NCBI GenBank assembly: GCA_014925825.1
Contig: JACGCK010000435.1
Coordinates: 1 to 24,324, forward strand
Source: Pholiota molesta
Lineage: Eukaryota > Basidiomycota > Agaricomycetes > Agaricales > Strophariaceae
DNA length: 24,324 nucleotides
Direction: 5' to 3'
Shown here piece after piece: positions 1 through 9,119 of the stretch. The notes under the pieces are model-generated. The model was not told the origin of the DNA and made no database searches. It saw only the letters and a list, made by a program, of their open reading frames with translations. The number at the start of each line of letters is the position of its first letter. Position 1 is the first letter of the stretch. The translations under genes and the position numbers were made by a program.

Positions 1-86
1 ATGTGAATATGGTGTGGTCTGCTCAATTTCAATGCCTTGACGCTGACACCGTTTGCAAAGCTCATGATTTATGAACTCACCTCCAC
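1..86 (-). pseudogene. Copia integrase, downstream fragment (left of the foldback insertion)
   Basis: Read on the minus strand this stretch is open and gives GGEFINHELCKRC followed by a stretch ending TTPYSH. That is the part of a Copia (Pseudoviridae-type) integrase core just after the second catalytic Asp (usual form DGGGEF...H-GI-H--T-PY-P-QNG). It continues the reading frame that breaks off at 4426 on the other side of the 4.3-kb foldback insertion. Removing the insertion and one copy of the 7-bp duplication brings the two halves back in frame. The third catalytic residue (Glu) and the reverse transcriptase lie beyond the left window edge. Strong fit to the family, but only about 28 residues are visible. 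Confidence 0.8.
80..86. repeat. 7-bp target site duplication, left copy
   Basis: CCTCCAC directly precedes the left end of the foldback element and is repeated exactly at 4420-4426, directly after its right end. The sequence belongs to the Copia integrase coding region, so it marks the insertion point. A 7-bp duplication is compatible with several cut-and-paste superfamilies and does not by itself name one. Confidence 0.9.
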
Positions 87-439
87 GACTGGTGGGCACC
101 ACTTTATCATATCTTTGTGGCATTTGCCATGGGGCCGATCTCCACAGTGCCAATGTTTTTAATCAGACAGCTCTCATAATAATTGCCACAGCTGTTTCTT
201 TCATTTATGTCTATCATTATCTCATAACTTGTAGGCAACTTTTGAGGGCATTTCATTAGGTTGTCTAGGGCTATTTCATTACTGTTTGATAGTCTTGCTG
301 TGTTATCTCATTGCTAAATACATGTCTCATTAGGTTACCATAGTCTATCATATATATTTCAAAGAGATACCATGGAATATCATAAGTGTCTGATTAGTAT
401 GCCTTAATATCTCAATATTTAGATTGTTGTCTCTTTCAA

Positions 440-1078
440 ATACCACAAAATTTCATTCTATCTCAATCTGATACCACAGAATCTCATAAATAGATTTGCA
501 TTTCAATAAATTGGCACAGGTTCTCATAACCATTTCATTCTAATACCATAGAATTTCATAAACATCTCAATCAGCTGCCACAGAATCTCATACAGGGATT
601 TTCATATCAATGTAATGCCACAAAATCTCATATGCATTTCATTCTGATGCCATAGAATCTCATAAGCATCTCAATTAGCTGCCACAGAATCTCATATGCA
701 TTTCATTCTGATACCATAAAATCTTATAAGCATCTCAATTAGCTGCCACAGAATCTTATGGGGATTTGCGTATCAATGTGATGCCACAAAATCTCATATG
801 CATTTCATTCTAATACCATAGAATCTCATAACCCAATTTGCATCTCATTACAATGGCATAGAATTTCATTAGCATTTCAATCTAATACCATAGAATCTCA
901 TAAGTGTCTCAATGTGATGCCACAAAATCTCATAATCCACTCTATGTCTCATTATAATGGCATAGAATCTCATACACATCTCATTCTGATGCCACAAAAT
1001 CTCATAAGCATCTCAATCAGGTGCCATAGAATCTCATACTAGCATTTGCATCTCAATAATTTGGCATCGAATCTCAGA
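440..1078 (+). repeat. Degenerate ~32-bp tandem repeats in the left arm
   Basis: About 16-17 units follow the pattern CATYTCAWTYTGATRCCAYA then RAATCTCATAAG, most 32 bp long and some about 40 bp through short insertions. Two subtypes tend to alternate, one with CATTTCATTCTGATACCATAG and one with CATCTCAATTAGCTGCCACAG. More decayed units with the ATCTCAT core reach back to about 178. Such subterminal repeats are typical of foldback and other non-autonomous DNA transposons and could be transposase-binding sites; that role is inference. Confidence 0.8.
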
Positions 1079-1289
1079 GATGAGATCTATTGCTGCCATG
1101 TATGCTTAGTGGGCTTTTATATTTAGAATTCCCATCAGATCAATAGATCAGATTAATCAAGGACATGGTATGATAAGATTTCCCAAAATAGCAATGCCTT
1201 ATTGGGTATAGAACCATATTTGGATGTGGGAATATCCCAAAATAGAATATATCCACTATTATTGGTGCTGCATATTGCAGCTTGGGCGC

Positions 1290-1650
1290 TTCCCCTGGGC
1301 GGGTATAGGACTATGTTATACCGGAAGATGCGCATTTTTAATACGAATCCAACGCAAAAGGTTGCGTGATTATATCTGCACGCGTTCACGAGATATAAGC
1401 GAAATACTGGGTGTGCTAAACGAGCGAGAACTGTAATTTGCATTTCCTCTATAACCGGTGGGTCTATTTGTACGCTCTAAATCACATTATGTAGGTGTTA
1501 TAAAGAGCTTTAAAACGCGCCCTTGATCACGTATCTGCGTCAGGTATTAGCGCGGGAAATTGCGTGCGCTTATTTAAAAACGCGCGCTTCTAGCGCCCGC
1601 ATTTCTCACGCTACTTTTACGAAAACATACCGTAAAATACTACGTATATG
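1290..1650. other. CpG-rich block in the left arm
   Basis: In an otherwise AT-rich element this block is dense in CpG: I count about 15 CG dinucleotides between 1513 and 1625, including three short CGCG or CGCGCG runs. A TATA-like TATATATACTC lies just inward at about 1725. The mirror block is at about 2855-3215. The diverged relative at 6919-7040 has almost no CpG at the matching places. The block could be promoter-like or a protein-binding region. No gene lies in it. Confidence 0.6.
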
Positions 1651-2187
1651 TACCTCTCTACTGCATTTTAGTTGGAATGATTCGATGAAATGGTGCACCT
1701 GTATTTGCATTTTAATTGATCTATATATACTCTAGCAGCCAATGGATCAGTTTGTGCAATTTTGTACAGTTCTACCCTTCTGAATTTTCTCAATTTAATA
1801 ATATAGGTATTGTGGCAAGAGATGAGGTGCAGGAGAGCGAAATAGAATGGGTGCTGGCATGGAAAATAGGCTGGATTGATCCAGATTACCATATTTGGCT
1901 AGCCATCAGTGGCAGATCCCTCTGGACCCCCTCAAAAGTAGGCATGCATTTCTCCATCAATTCCTCACCAAATCACTCCGTTTTTTTTGTGAATTATATT
2001 TATACAAATGGAACATTACCTCTACCGTGTTACATTTGCCACTTTATCGATTGGTGGTTATGTATCCACTGATATTACTTTTTGGCCCAGGTGAGCAATA
2101 TCTATCTTTTGAAGGACTCCATATTTTATCCTGATTTAACTTGGAATAGAAAGCAAAAAATCAGTATATCCAGGAACATGTGTTTGG

Positions 2188-2317
2188 AAAGGTGTATGGT
2201 CATGATTTGAAATGGTATTATAGCAATGGTCTAAGGACATGTAACAAAAGCTATAGAAACTGTGAGCAGTAATAGTCTACTATCTCAAAAGCGAAATAAG
2301 GTATGCTAGTGGGTATT
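2188..2317. other. Foldback element, central spacer
   Basis: About 130 bp between the arms with no clear inverted partner. No ORF or motif is recognisable. The boundaries are approximate because pairing fades gradually, with matching TGTGTTTG/CAAACACA at about 2180 and 2319. Confidence 0.65.
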
Positions 2318-4419
2318 TCAAACACATATTCCATGATCTACTGATTTTTTTCTTCCCATTCCAAGTTAAATCAAGATGAAATATAGAGTATTTCAAAAGA
2401 TAGGTATTGCTCACCTGGGCCAAAAAGTGATATCAGTGGATACATAACCACCAATAAATAAATTTGCAAATTTAATACGGTGGAAGGGTTGGTCCCTTTG
2501 TATAAATATAATTCACGAAAAAAACGGAGTGATTTGGTGAGGAATTGATGGAGAAATGCATGCCTACTTTTGAGGGGGTCCAGAGGGATCTGCCACTGAT
2601 GGCTAGCCAAATATGGTAATCTGGATCAATCCAGCCTATTTTCCATGCCAGCACCCATTCTATTTCGCTCTCCTGCACCTCATCTCTTGCCACAATACCT
2701 ATATTATTAAATTGAGAAAATTCAGAAGGGTAGAACTGTACAAAATTGCACAAACTGATCCATTGGCTGCTAGAGTATATATAGATCAATTAAAATGCAA
2801 ATACAGGTGCACCATTTCATCGAATCATTCCAACTAAAATGCAGTAGAGAGGTACATATACGTAGTATTTTACGGTATGTTTTCGTAAAAGTAGCGTGAG
2901 AAATGCGGGCGCTAGAAGCGCGCGTTTTTAAATAAGCGCACGCAATTTCCCGCGCTAATACCTGACGCAGATACGTGATCAAGGGCGCGTTTTAAAGCTC
3001 TTTATAACACCTACATAATGTGATTTAGAGCGTACAAATAGACCCACCGGTTATAGAGGAAATGCAAATTACAGTTCTCGCTCGTTTAGCACACCCAGTA
3101 TTTCGCTTATATCTCGTGAACGCGTGCAGATATAATCACGCAACCTTTTGCGTTGGATTCGTATTAAAAATGCGCATCTTCCGGTATAACATAGTCCTAT
3201 ACCCGCCCAGGGGAAGCGCCCAAGCTGCAATATGCAGCACCAATAATAGTGGATATATTCTATTTTGGGATATTCCCACATCCAAATATGGTTCTATACC
3301 CAATAAGGCATTGCTATTTTGGGAAATCTTATCATACCATGTCCTTGATTAATCTGATCTATTGATCTGATGGGAATTCTAAATATAAAAGCCCACTAAG
3401 CATACATGGCAGCAATAGATCTCATCTCTGAGATTCGATGCCAAATTATTGAGATGCAAATGCTAGTATGAGATTCTATGGCACCTGATTGAGATGCTTA
3501 TGAGATTTTGTGGCATCAGAATGAGATGTGTATGAGATTCTATGCCATTATAATGAGACATAGAGTGGATTATGAGATTTTGTGGCATCACATTGAGACA
3601 CTTATGAGATTCTATGGTATTAGATTGAAATGCTAATGAAATTCTATGCCATTGTAATGAGATGCAAATTGGGTTATGAGATTCTATGGTATTAGAATGA
3701 AATGCATATGAGATTTTGTGGCATCACATTGATACGCAAATCCCCATAAGATTCTGTGGCAGCTAATTGAGATGCTTATAAGATTTTATGGTATCAGAAT
3801 GAAATGCATATGAGATTCTGTGGCAGCTAATTGAGATGCTTATGAGATTCTATGGCATCAGAATGAAATGCATATGAGATTTTGTGGCATTACATTGATA
3901 TGAAAATCCCTGTATGAGATTCTGTGGCAGCTGATTGAGATGTTTATGAAATTCTATGGTATTAGAATGAAATGGTTATGAGAACCTGTGCCAATTTATT
4001 GAAATGCAAATCTATTTATGAGATTCTGTGGTATCAGATTGAGATAGAATGAAATTTTGTGGTATTTGAAAGAGACAACAATCTAAATATTGAGATATTA
4101 AGGCATACTAATCAGACACTTATGATATTCCATGGTATCTCTTTGAAATATATATGATAGACTATGGTAACCTAATGAGACATGTATTTAGCAATGAGAT
4201 AACACAGCAAGACTATCAAACAGTAATGAAATAGCCCTAGACAACCTAATGAAATGCCCTCAAAAGTTGCCTACAAGTTATGAGATAATGATAGACATAA
4301 ATGAAAGAAACAGCTGTGGCAATTATTATGAGAGCTGTCTGATTAAAAACATTGGCACTGTGGAGATCGGCCCCATGGCAAATGCCACAAAGATATGATA
4401 AAAGTGGTGCCCACCAGTC
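2318..4419 (-). repeat. Foldback element, right inverted arm
   Basis: Mirror image of 87-2187, identical to it over about 2519-4404 apart from one indel. It carries the mirrored repeats (about 3427-4066) and CpG-rich block (about 2855-3215). Its inner half also resembles 6367-7173 in direct orientation at roughly 14% divergence. The right end AGTGGTGCCCACCAGTC abuts the second target duplication. Confidence 0.92.
3427..4066 (-). repeat. Degenerate ~32-bp tandem repeats in the right arm
   Basis: Mirror copy of the repeat array in the left arm, with the same unit order and the same length irregularities. The irregularities therefore predate, or were copied during, homogenisation of the arms. 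Confidence 0.8.
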
Positions 4420-4426
4420 CCTCCAC
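4420..4426. repeat. 7-bp target site duplication, right copy
   Basis: CCTCCAC follows the right end of the foldback element and matches 80-86 exactly. The Copia integrase frame resumes from here toward higher coordinates. Confidence 0.9.
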
Positions 4427-5387
4427 CATCTATGCAAATAGTGTGTGGCTGTTTATTATTAGTCTTCAATAAAGTTAAATAGTCTTTGATCTTCTGAACA
4501 GCTTCTGTTTTTAATTTTAGAAACCAAAGGTGTACATGCTGTGTGTAATCATTCATGAAACAAATATAGTATTGGTTACCATAAATGGATGCAGTCTGAC
4601 ACTTACCCCAAAGATCAATATGAGTCAGTTCACCAGGCCTAGTAGCACAATTTTGTGCCTGGTGAGGAAAGGGATTACTATTAGCAAATTGTTTTGACTC
4701 AGTACAGGCTTTACAGTCAGGCTTGGGTGTTTGCTCATCAATGTTAAATCTGTCAACTAAGTGCCCTTGCATCATGTGCTGTAAGCTGCTATATCTGATG
4801 TGTCCAAAGTGCTTGTGCCAGGTTTCCCAACTTTGGGCAACTTCCAGGGCACTATTGACTCGCACCATAGATGCACAGATAATATTAGACTGGGTATTAG
4901 GCTTTTGCACATGCATTTTCATGTGGTACAAATGGTTATTAATTTTATTCCCTTTTGCAATGGTACAGCTGACCTTAGCAATAAAAAGTAGTACCCCATT
5001 ACCACCTTGGTATTGACCTCCACTGGCATCCCATCATCTGAGGGAGATAAGATTATTATGATTATTGGGAATATATAGGACATTGTCCAAATGTAGAATA
5101 TATTTATTCCTGTTGACCTCTGATTCGAGTTCAACAGTACCTTTCCCTTCAGTGTATGTAGTCAAGTCTCCAACACCTTGAACTACTGCATCTTTAAGGG
5201 GTTTATAATTTATAAACATATCTCGTTGATTAGTGATATATGTTGTCATTGCTGAGTCTGTGAGCCAGTCATAATAGATAATGCTGTCATCTATTTCATA
5301 ACTATTACTAGCATCCTGAGACTCTAAATTAAAAGCTATGGTTCCCTCTTTGGACTCTTTGTCATCCTGAGGGTTTCTTCCTTCCAC
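4420..5387 (-). pseudogene. Copia pol: protease, pre-integrase and integrase core (interrupted)
   Basis: The protease lies at about 5230-5290, with YDWLTDSAMTTYITNQRD resembling the Copia W--DS(G/A)-T-H-T form, followed by LDNVLYIPNNHNNLISL, the usual NVLYVP-L--NLLS segment. A TGA stop at 5034-5036 interrupts the frame, which then reopens in register with WDASGGQYQGG, the normal continuation. The GAG-pre-integrase motif WHKHFGHIRYSSL and a CKAC pair follow at about 4700-4830. The integrase core starts with HIDLWG (first catalytic Asp) at about 4615 and runs to CIDGG, where the foldback element is inserted. The residue before the second Asp region is Cys rather than the usual Arg, and the stop may be a former CGA; both would fit CpG deamination. 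Inactive. Confidence 0.82.
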
Positions 5388-6297
5388 CTGATGAGCCTGA
5401 CTGACTTTCTTCTTTTTGGAAGGCAGCCCAGAACTTGTTGTGCCGGATTTCTTGTCTTGTCAACAGTCTGGGGACATATGTCCAAAAAGCTGGCAGTTGG
5501 AACTTGGCACAGCATTCCTGCCCCAAGAATTTGTAGTCAATGGTCTTGTGATTCCTCTGGCCACATTGCTTGCAGGCTGCTTCATTGGAATTATCATTTG
5601 ATAATCCACCAATGCAGTTTGCAAGCTTGCGCTTCTGGCTGGTGCCTATGACCTGGTTGGCTTCCTTGGTCTGGCTTTGATCTTTGCATTGTTGGTATTC
5701 TTTGATTAGAATACCAATAAAATCTTGTGATTTGACTTTGTGCTTGGATGTGTTCTCTTCAGGGTCCTTGTGCTTACTAATATAGGGATCCGTAAATGTA
5801 TCCCAAGAAGGTGGTAAAGAAGAAGCAATTATGGTTTTGAACTTATTATCAGACATCCGGTAATCATCATCATCCATATTGTTTAATCTTTCCCAGAGCT
5901 TCTTGAGCTTGTTTAAGTGATCCACTATGTGACATAGTGGATCCTATGTCGTCACCCTCATTAGTGCATGTCCGGAATAGACTGTGCTGAATTGAGATCG
6001 CTATGTAGTGCCCCTTGGCATCGTGAACCAAAGCCAAGTTGTCCCACATTTTCTTAGTGGTTCTCGCATTCTGCGCGTGGATGAGTTGAGTATCTGAGAT
6101 ATTATTAAGAAGTATAGTACAGGTGAACAAATCATTCAGTTCCCAAGTGGCTAAATCCTCTGTGGTGTCTTTAGAGTCTTCAGCTGACAGCTCCTGGACT
6201 TGGGACTGGTACCATTCCCTGAATGTATCCAAGTATACAACAAACTTGGAGGGCACTGATGATTCATGTCTTCCAGGCCATCTAGAGGTTCAGGGAG
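5362..6297 (-). pseudogene. Copia gag (frameshifted)
   Basis: A UBN2/Copia-type Gag in two frames. The upstream part (about 5945-6297) includes LIHAQNARTTKKMWDNLA, matching the family's Q-I---TAKE-W--L segment, and then the end of the EGDD motif. The downstream part (5362-5925) begins HLNKLKKLWERL and continues through SSLPPSW to a zinc knuckle at about 5530-5575. The two parts are separated by a 19-bp palindromic insertion that shifts the frame. The knuckle reads C-x2-C-x4-H-x4-Y, so the last Cys is lost. A second frame change near 5390 leads into pol; it may be decay or a former programmed shift. The start codon is not clear: a stop lies near 6290 in the upstream frame. No LTR was recognised upstream. 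Confidence 0.78.
5919..5943. repeat. 25-bp near-perfect palindrome at the gag frameshift
   Basis: Two 11-bp arms, GATCCACTATG and CATAGTGGATC, flank a 3-nt centre. Removing 19 nt that carry the inverted half restores the expected Gag frame (EGDDI followed by VDHLNKL). The insertion is thus an inverted copy of adjacent sequence, as produced by template switching or snap-back synthesis. Confidence 0.8.
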
Positions 6298-6366
6298 CTT
6301 TATGATTGATGCCCCTACTCGTGTATCAACTCATGTGATTGTCATAGCTTCTCTTGGTTACTGGTT
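6298..6366. other. Junction between Copia 5' region and the foldback-related copy
   Basis: No gene, LTR or primer-binding site recognised. On the minus strand it probably belongs to the Copia leader or Gag N-terminus (an open stretch reads IIKLPEPLDGL), but this is weak. Confidence 0.4.
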
Positions 6367-7173
6367 CCATATTCCATGGTCTATTGACTGTTCTCTTTCT
6401 ATTCCAAGTTGAATCATAATGAAATATGGTGTATTTCAGAAGATAGATATTGCTCACCTAGGCCAAAAAGTGAAATCAGTGAATGCATACACACAAAGAA
6501 ATAGATTTGTAAATCTAGGACAATGGAAATTATATTCTCTATGTATAAATACTATTTGCAGGCAATTTGAAGTGGTTTGGTGGAGAATTGGTGGAGAACT
6601 GGGTGCCTATATTTGAGGGGGTCTACAGGGATCTGCTACTGATGGCTAGCCAAATATGGTAATCCCAATCAATCCAGCCTATTTTCCATGCCTGCACCCA
6701 TTCTATTTCACTATCCTGCATCTCATTTCTTGCCACAATACCTATATTATTAAATTTAGAGAAATCAGAAGAGTAAAACTGTTTAAAACTGTACAAATTT
6801 ATCCATTGCCTGCTATGGTATACATGGAACAATTAAAATACAAATATAGGTGCACTGTTGCATCAACTCATTCCAACTAAATTGCAGTAGAAAGGTATAA
6901 ACAGGTAGTATTTTTCATTATGTTTCTGTGGAAAGAGCATGAGAACCATGGGCATTAAAAATGTGCATTTTCAAATAAATGCACATGATTTTCCACATGA
7001 ATACTTAATGCATATACATGATCAAGCACGTGTTTAAGAGCTCTTTATAATATCTACATAATGTAATTTAGAGCGTAAAAATTGAATGACCAGACCGGCA
7101 GTATTTCACTTATGTATCATGAATGCATGCAGACAAAATCACGAAACCTTTTCAGTTGCATTTGTATTAAAAA
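6367..7173 (+). mobile_element. Diverged, truncated single-arm relative of the foldback element
   Basis: Aligns in direct orientation with 2326-3170 of the foldback right arm. Over 6656-6880 the alignment is gapless with 32 differences in 225 bp (about 14%). It begins close to the arm-spacer border of the palindrome and ends at 7173 in GTATTAAAAA, exactly where a Helitron end starts. A block of roughly 45 bp present around 3050-3095 is missing. Where the foldback copy has CG, this copy nearly always has TG or CA, a signature of methyl-cytosine deamination. No coding capacity: differences fall evenly over codon positions. Confidence 0.82.
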
Positions 7174-7203
7174 CTAGTGATTGACCCATGCCGTTTGCAT
7201 GGG
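7174..7203 (-). mobile_element. Helitron 3' terminus (hairpin plus CTAG)
   Basis: On the minus strand there is a 7-bp stem hairpin (CCCATGC, loop AAACG, GCATGGG) followed 7 nt later by CTAG, the layout of a Helitron 3' end (hairpin, then CTRR). The base after CTAG is T. The intact homologous site in the foldback right arm (3161-3172, AAAAA|TGCGC) shows what an empty target would look like: insertion occurred exactly between A and T, the Helitron preference. The 5' end (TC on the minus strand) should lie at higher coordinates with resumption of TGCGCATC-like sequence, but I do not find it. Confidence 0.65.
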
Positions 7204-7540
7204 GTTAACTGGAGATAGGGGGCAGCACAATCTATAAAGTACAAAACCAATATGTAGGCTGGATATGTAGCCGATTAACTATATATTACAATTAATTCAC
7301 AATTTCCAACCAAAGTCCTCTTTAAAAGTTTCAAGGTAATATAGATCTTTGAAGGATATAAAGCAAACAGAATTATCTAGTAGATGGCGGCAGGTGTTGG
7401 GGCAAGTCAACATGGGATATAAACAAACCACTCCATATGATGCAATATAATTCATGACCACAGTACTATGGAATTGATCGAGCTTAAGTCTGAACTTACC
7501 CAAGTCCAATGTGAATGTCTTAGGCCTCTGGTACGCACTG
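7204..7540. other. AT-rich stretch without a gene, probably Helitron interior
   Basis: No convincing coding sequence. A 70-codon ORF on the minus strand (7297-7509) has no recognisable motif. By position it is either inner Helitron sequence or other decayed repeat. Base composition changes to GC-rich near 7540, where the DIRS-like element seems to begin. Confidence 0.4.
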
Positions 7541-7762
7541 ACACTATCCCTGTCACGTGCCTGTGAGCAGTGAGAGAATCGCGGCCATTCTGCCCAGAAG
7601 GCAAACCGTGCGCTGGGTCATCGATATTCCCTTGAGACTGTAAATTTTACCAAAGGGGAGCTACGCTCCTCAGACTCTTCCTCTTCACTACTCGCAGTAC
7701 CAGAGGCCACTCTTTGCATTTACTTCACTTCGTCATCGTTCCTCATCACTAAATTATGCCCA

Positions 7763-9119
7763 ATGAATCCTTCGAAGTCGTCGAACATCCCGTTCGAGCC
7801 TCCCGGGCTTCTAGAACGTCTTCAAGCGCCAACAACCGAGGAATCTCCGGTCCCACGACCTCGGCTGCTGGAACGTCTGGAAACCCCAGAACTGAGCCCA
7901 CGGGGGCCGGAGCGGCCGAGCCTGATGGAACGCCTACGGCCTCCGAGTCTTCCCTGCTGGCCAGGCTGAGCAGCAGCGGAGGATCGAGGAACTCGATGGG
8001 ATCATCGACAGGTTCAGGTCCAACCAACTCACCAAACCGAAAGCGATCGCGCTCGTCTTTCGAACTATCGGATTCGACCCGGACGCCAGCGACAACGCGC
8101 AAGAACAGGCGCTTGAACTGTACCTTTCGGCCATCAACTCTCACGAAGAAGCCGTTCGCGAGTCGCTTAGGCGAGGAACCCCTTACGGCGGGAATATCGG
8201 CGAAGAACAGCAAATCGCGGGAGACCTCCTCGAGCCTCGAAGAGATCCCGATGTCGATCGACGGGTCAATGACCTCATCGAAGAGCTGTCTGCCAAGTCC
8301 GCCGCCGCCGAGGACAACGACAGGCCCACCAAACGAGCCCGGCTCTCCCTGTCCGACATGCCCTGGTACCGCGACGAGCTTGGAGGAAGAGACTCTGGGA
8401 ATCCCATCTGCCAGAAGAACCGAGAATTGCTCGCATTGTACGCCCGCGACATCCCACAAGTCAAGTTCTGGATCCGCAACTCCGCGTTCGCCCCTTCCGG
8501 TTTCCCAACATCCCAATGGGAGCGCATCATCCGTGGCGAGGCCGTCGACCTCAACCCAGTCTTCAGTAACCTCCATCGAACGGAGCCTGCTAAGGAGAAT
8601 GTCGGCCGCGTGGGAGATACTCAAATCACGTTCGGTCTCGCCGAACCGAAGAAGCGGGTCGAAACTGCCGGAGATTGGATCTCAGCATGGAATCGGGTCG
8701 TCCGCGCCACAAGCTTCGTTTTCAGACACCGCGAACAGGAGCTCCGAGCCTACGGCGAGTACATCGAGGGCCTCTTTGCAGCCAAAATCACCGCGACACA
8801 CCCCCGCATCATCATGTACGACATCGCCGTGCGGAACGAGGTCGCAGGAGGCCAACGAAGCGTGTTGTCCGACGCCTCGTCAAAGTTCCAGCACCTCTAC
8901 GACGCCATCGTCTCGGCAGACGGAGTCGAAGCATCTCGCCGATCAGGAACGCGGGGGCAATCTGGGGGCTCGTCCAAGAACAACAAGTCCTCCGTGTGCC
9001 ACCGCTTCAATTCCGCTGGAGGATGCAACACGCGTGACTGCCGGTACGAGCATGTCTGCCGCACCTGTCGCGCAACCGACCATGGTAGCGACAAGTGCGA
9101 CAAGCGCGGGAAGCAGTAA
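7763..9119 (+). pseudogene. DIRS-type Gag (one frameshift)
   Basis: The N-terminus (from ATG 7763) carries a repeated LLERL/LMERL motif (PPGLLERL, RPRLLERLETP, RPSLMERLRPP). The frame changes at about 7945-7962, after which AEQQRRIEELDGIIDRF starts a long open stretch to the stop at 9119. The middle region has the conserved segments LNPVFSNLH, VGDTQITFG and GDWISAWNRVVRATSFVFRH, typical of basidiomycete DIRS Gags. The C-terminus has a CCCH finger (C-x8-C-x4-C-x3-H) followed directly by a CCHC knuckle (C-x2-C-x4-H-x4-C), both with all ligands. A different, longer reading frame spans the same DNA but is out of register with these motifs. Apart from the one shift this Gag looks whole. Confidence 0.75.

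Larger units (their letters stand above)
87..2187 (+). repeat. Foldback element, left inverted arm
   Basis: This arm is the reverse complement of 2318-4419. From 87 to about 1986 the arms look identical by eye except for one indel in a T run at 103-105 (three T here, four in the other arm). From about 1987 to 2187, nearest the centre, they differ at roughly 15% of positions by my rough count. The outer part (about 178-1080) holds degenerate ~32-bp tandem repeats, the middle (about 1290-1650) is a CpG-rich block, and the inner part is AT-rich. Confidence 0.92.
87..4419. mobile_element. Foldback (giant palindromic) transposable element, non-autonomous
   Basis: The element is 4333 bp and consists almost wholly of two inverted arms: position i pairs with about 4505 minus i. 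It starts GACTGGTGGGCACCACT and ends with the reverse complement, and is flanked by the 7-bp duplication CCTCCAC. It sits inside the Copia integrase. No open frame in it resembles a transposase; the longest ORFs are 70-118 codons and occur as mirror images in both arms. Long inverted arms holding degenerate tandem repeats and no enzyme are the hallmark of foldback elements, which presumably borrow a transposase. The 7-bp duplication recalls the Galileo group of the P superfamily, but I see no sequence evidence for that assignment. Confidence 0.85.

Noticed and set aside
440..1078. CRISPR-like array with 32-bp period
   Set aside because: There are no unique spacers between conserved repeats; the whole unit is degenerate, and the window is fungal.
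2613..2837. A 74-codon ORF of the same length in the foldback arm and in the diverged copy (6656-6880)
   Set aside because: The 32 differences fall 10, 9 and 13 on codon positions 1, 2 and 3, so there is no sign of protein-level selection, and the mirror strand is open too.
87..4419. Palindrome as an assembly or cloning artefact
   Set aside because: The exact 7-bp target duplication, the restored Copia frame and the diverged centre are not expected from an artefact.
7749..8624. 291-codon ORF on the minus strand
   Set aside because: Antisense to the DIRS Gag and explained by high GC at third positions; no recognisable motif.
7756..9051. First ~430 codons of an 849-codon open frame before the reverse transcriptase
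   Set aside because: This part is out of register with the Gag motifs and zinc fingers in the other frame. It is a Ser/Thr/Pro-rich by-product of GC-rich coding DNA; only the part from about 9052 is real Pol.
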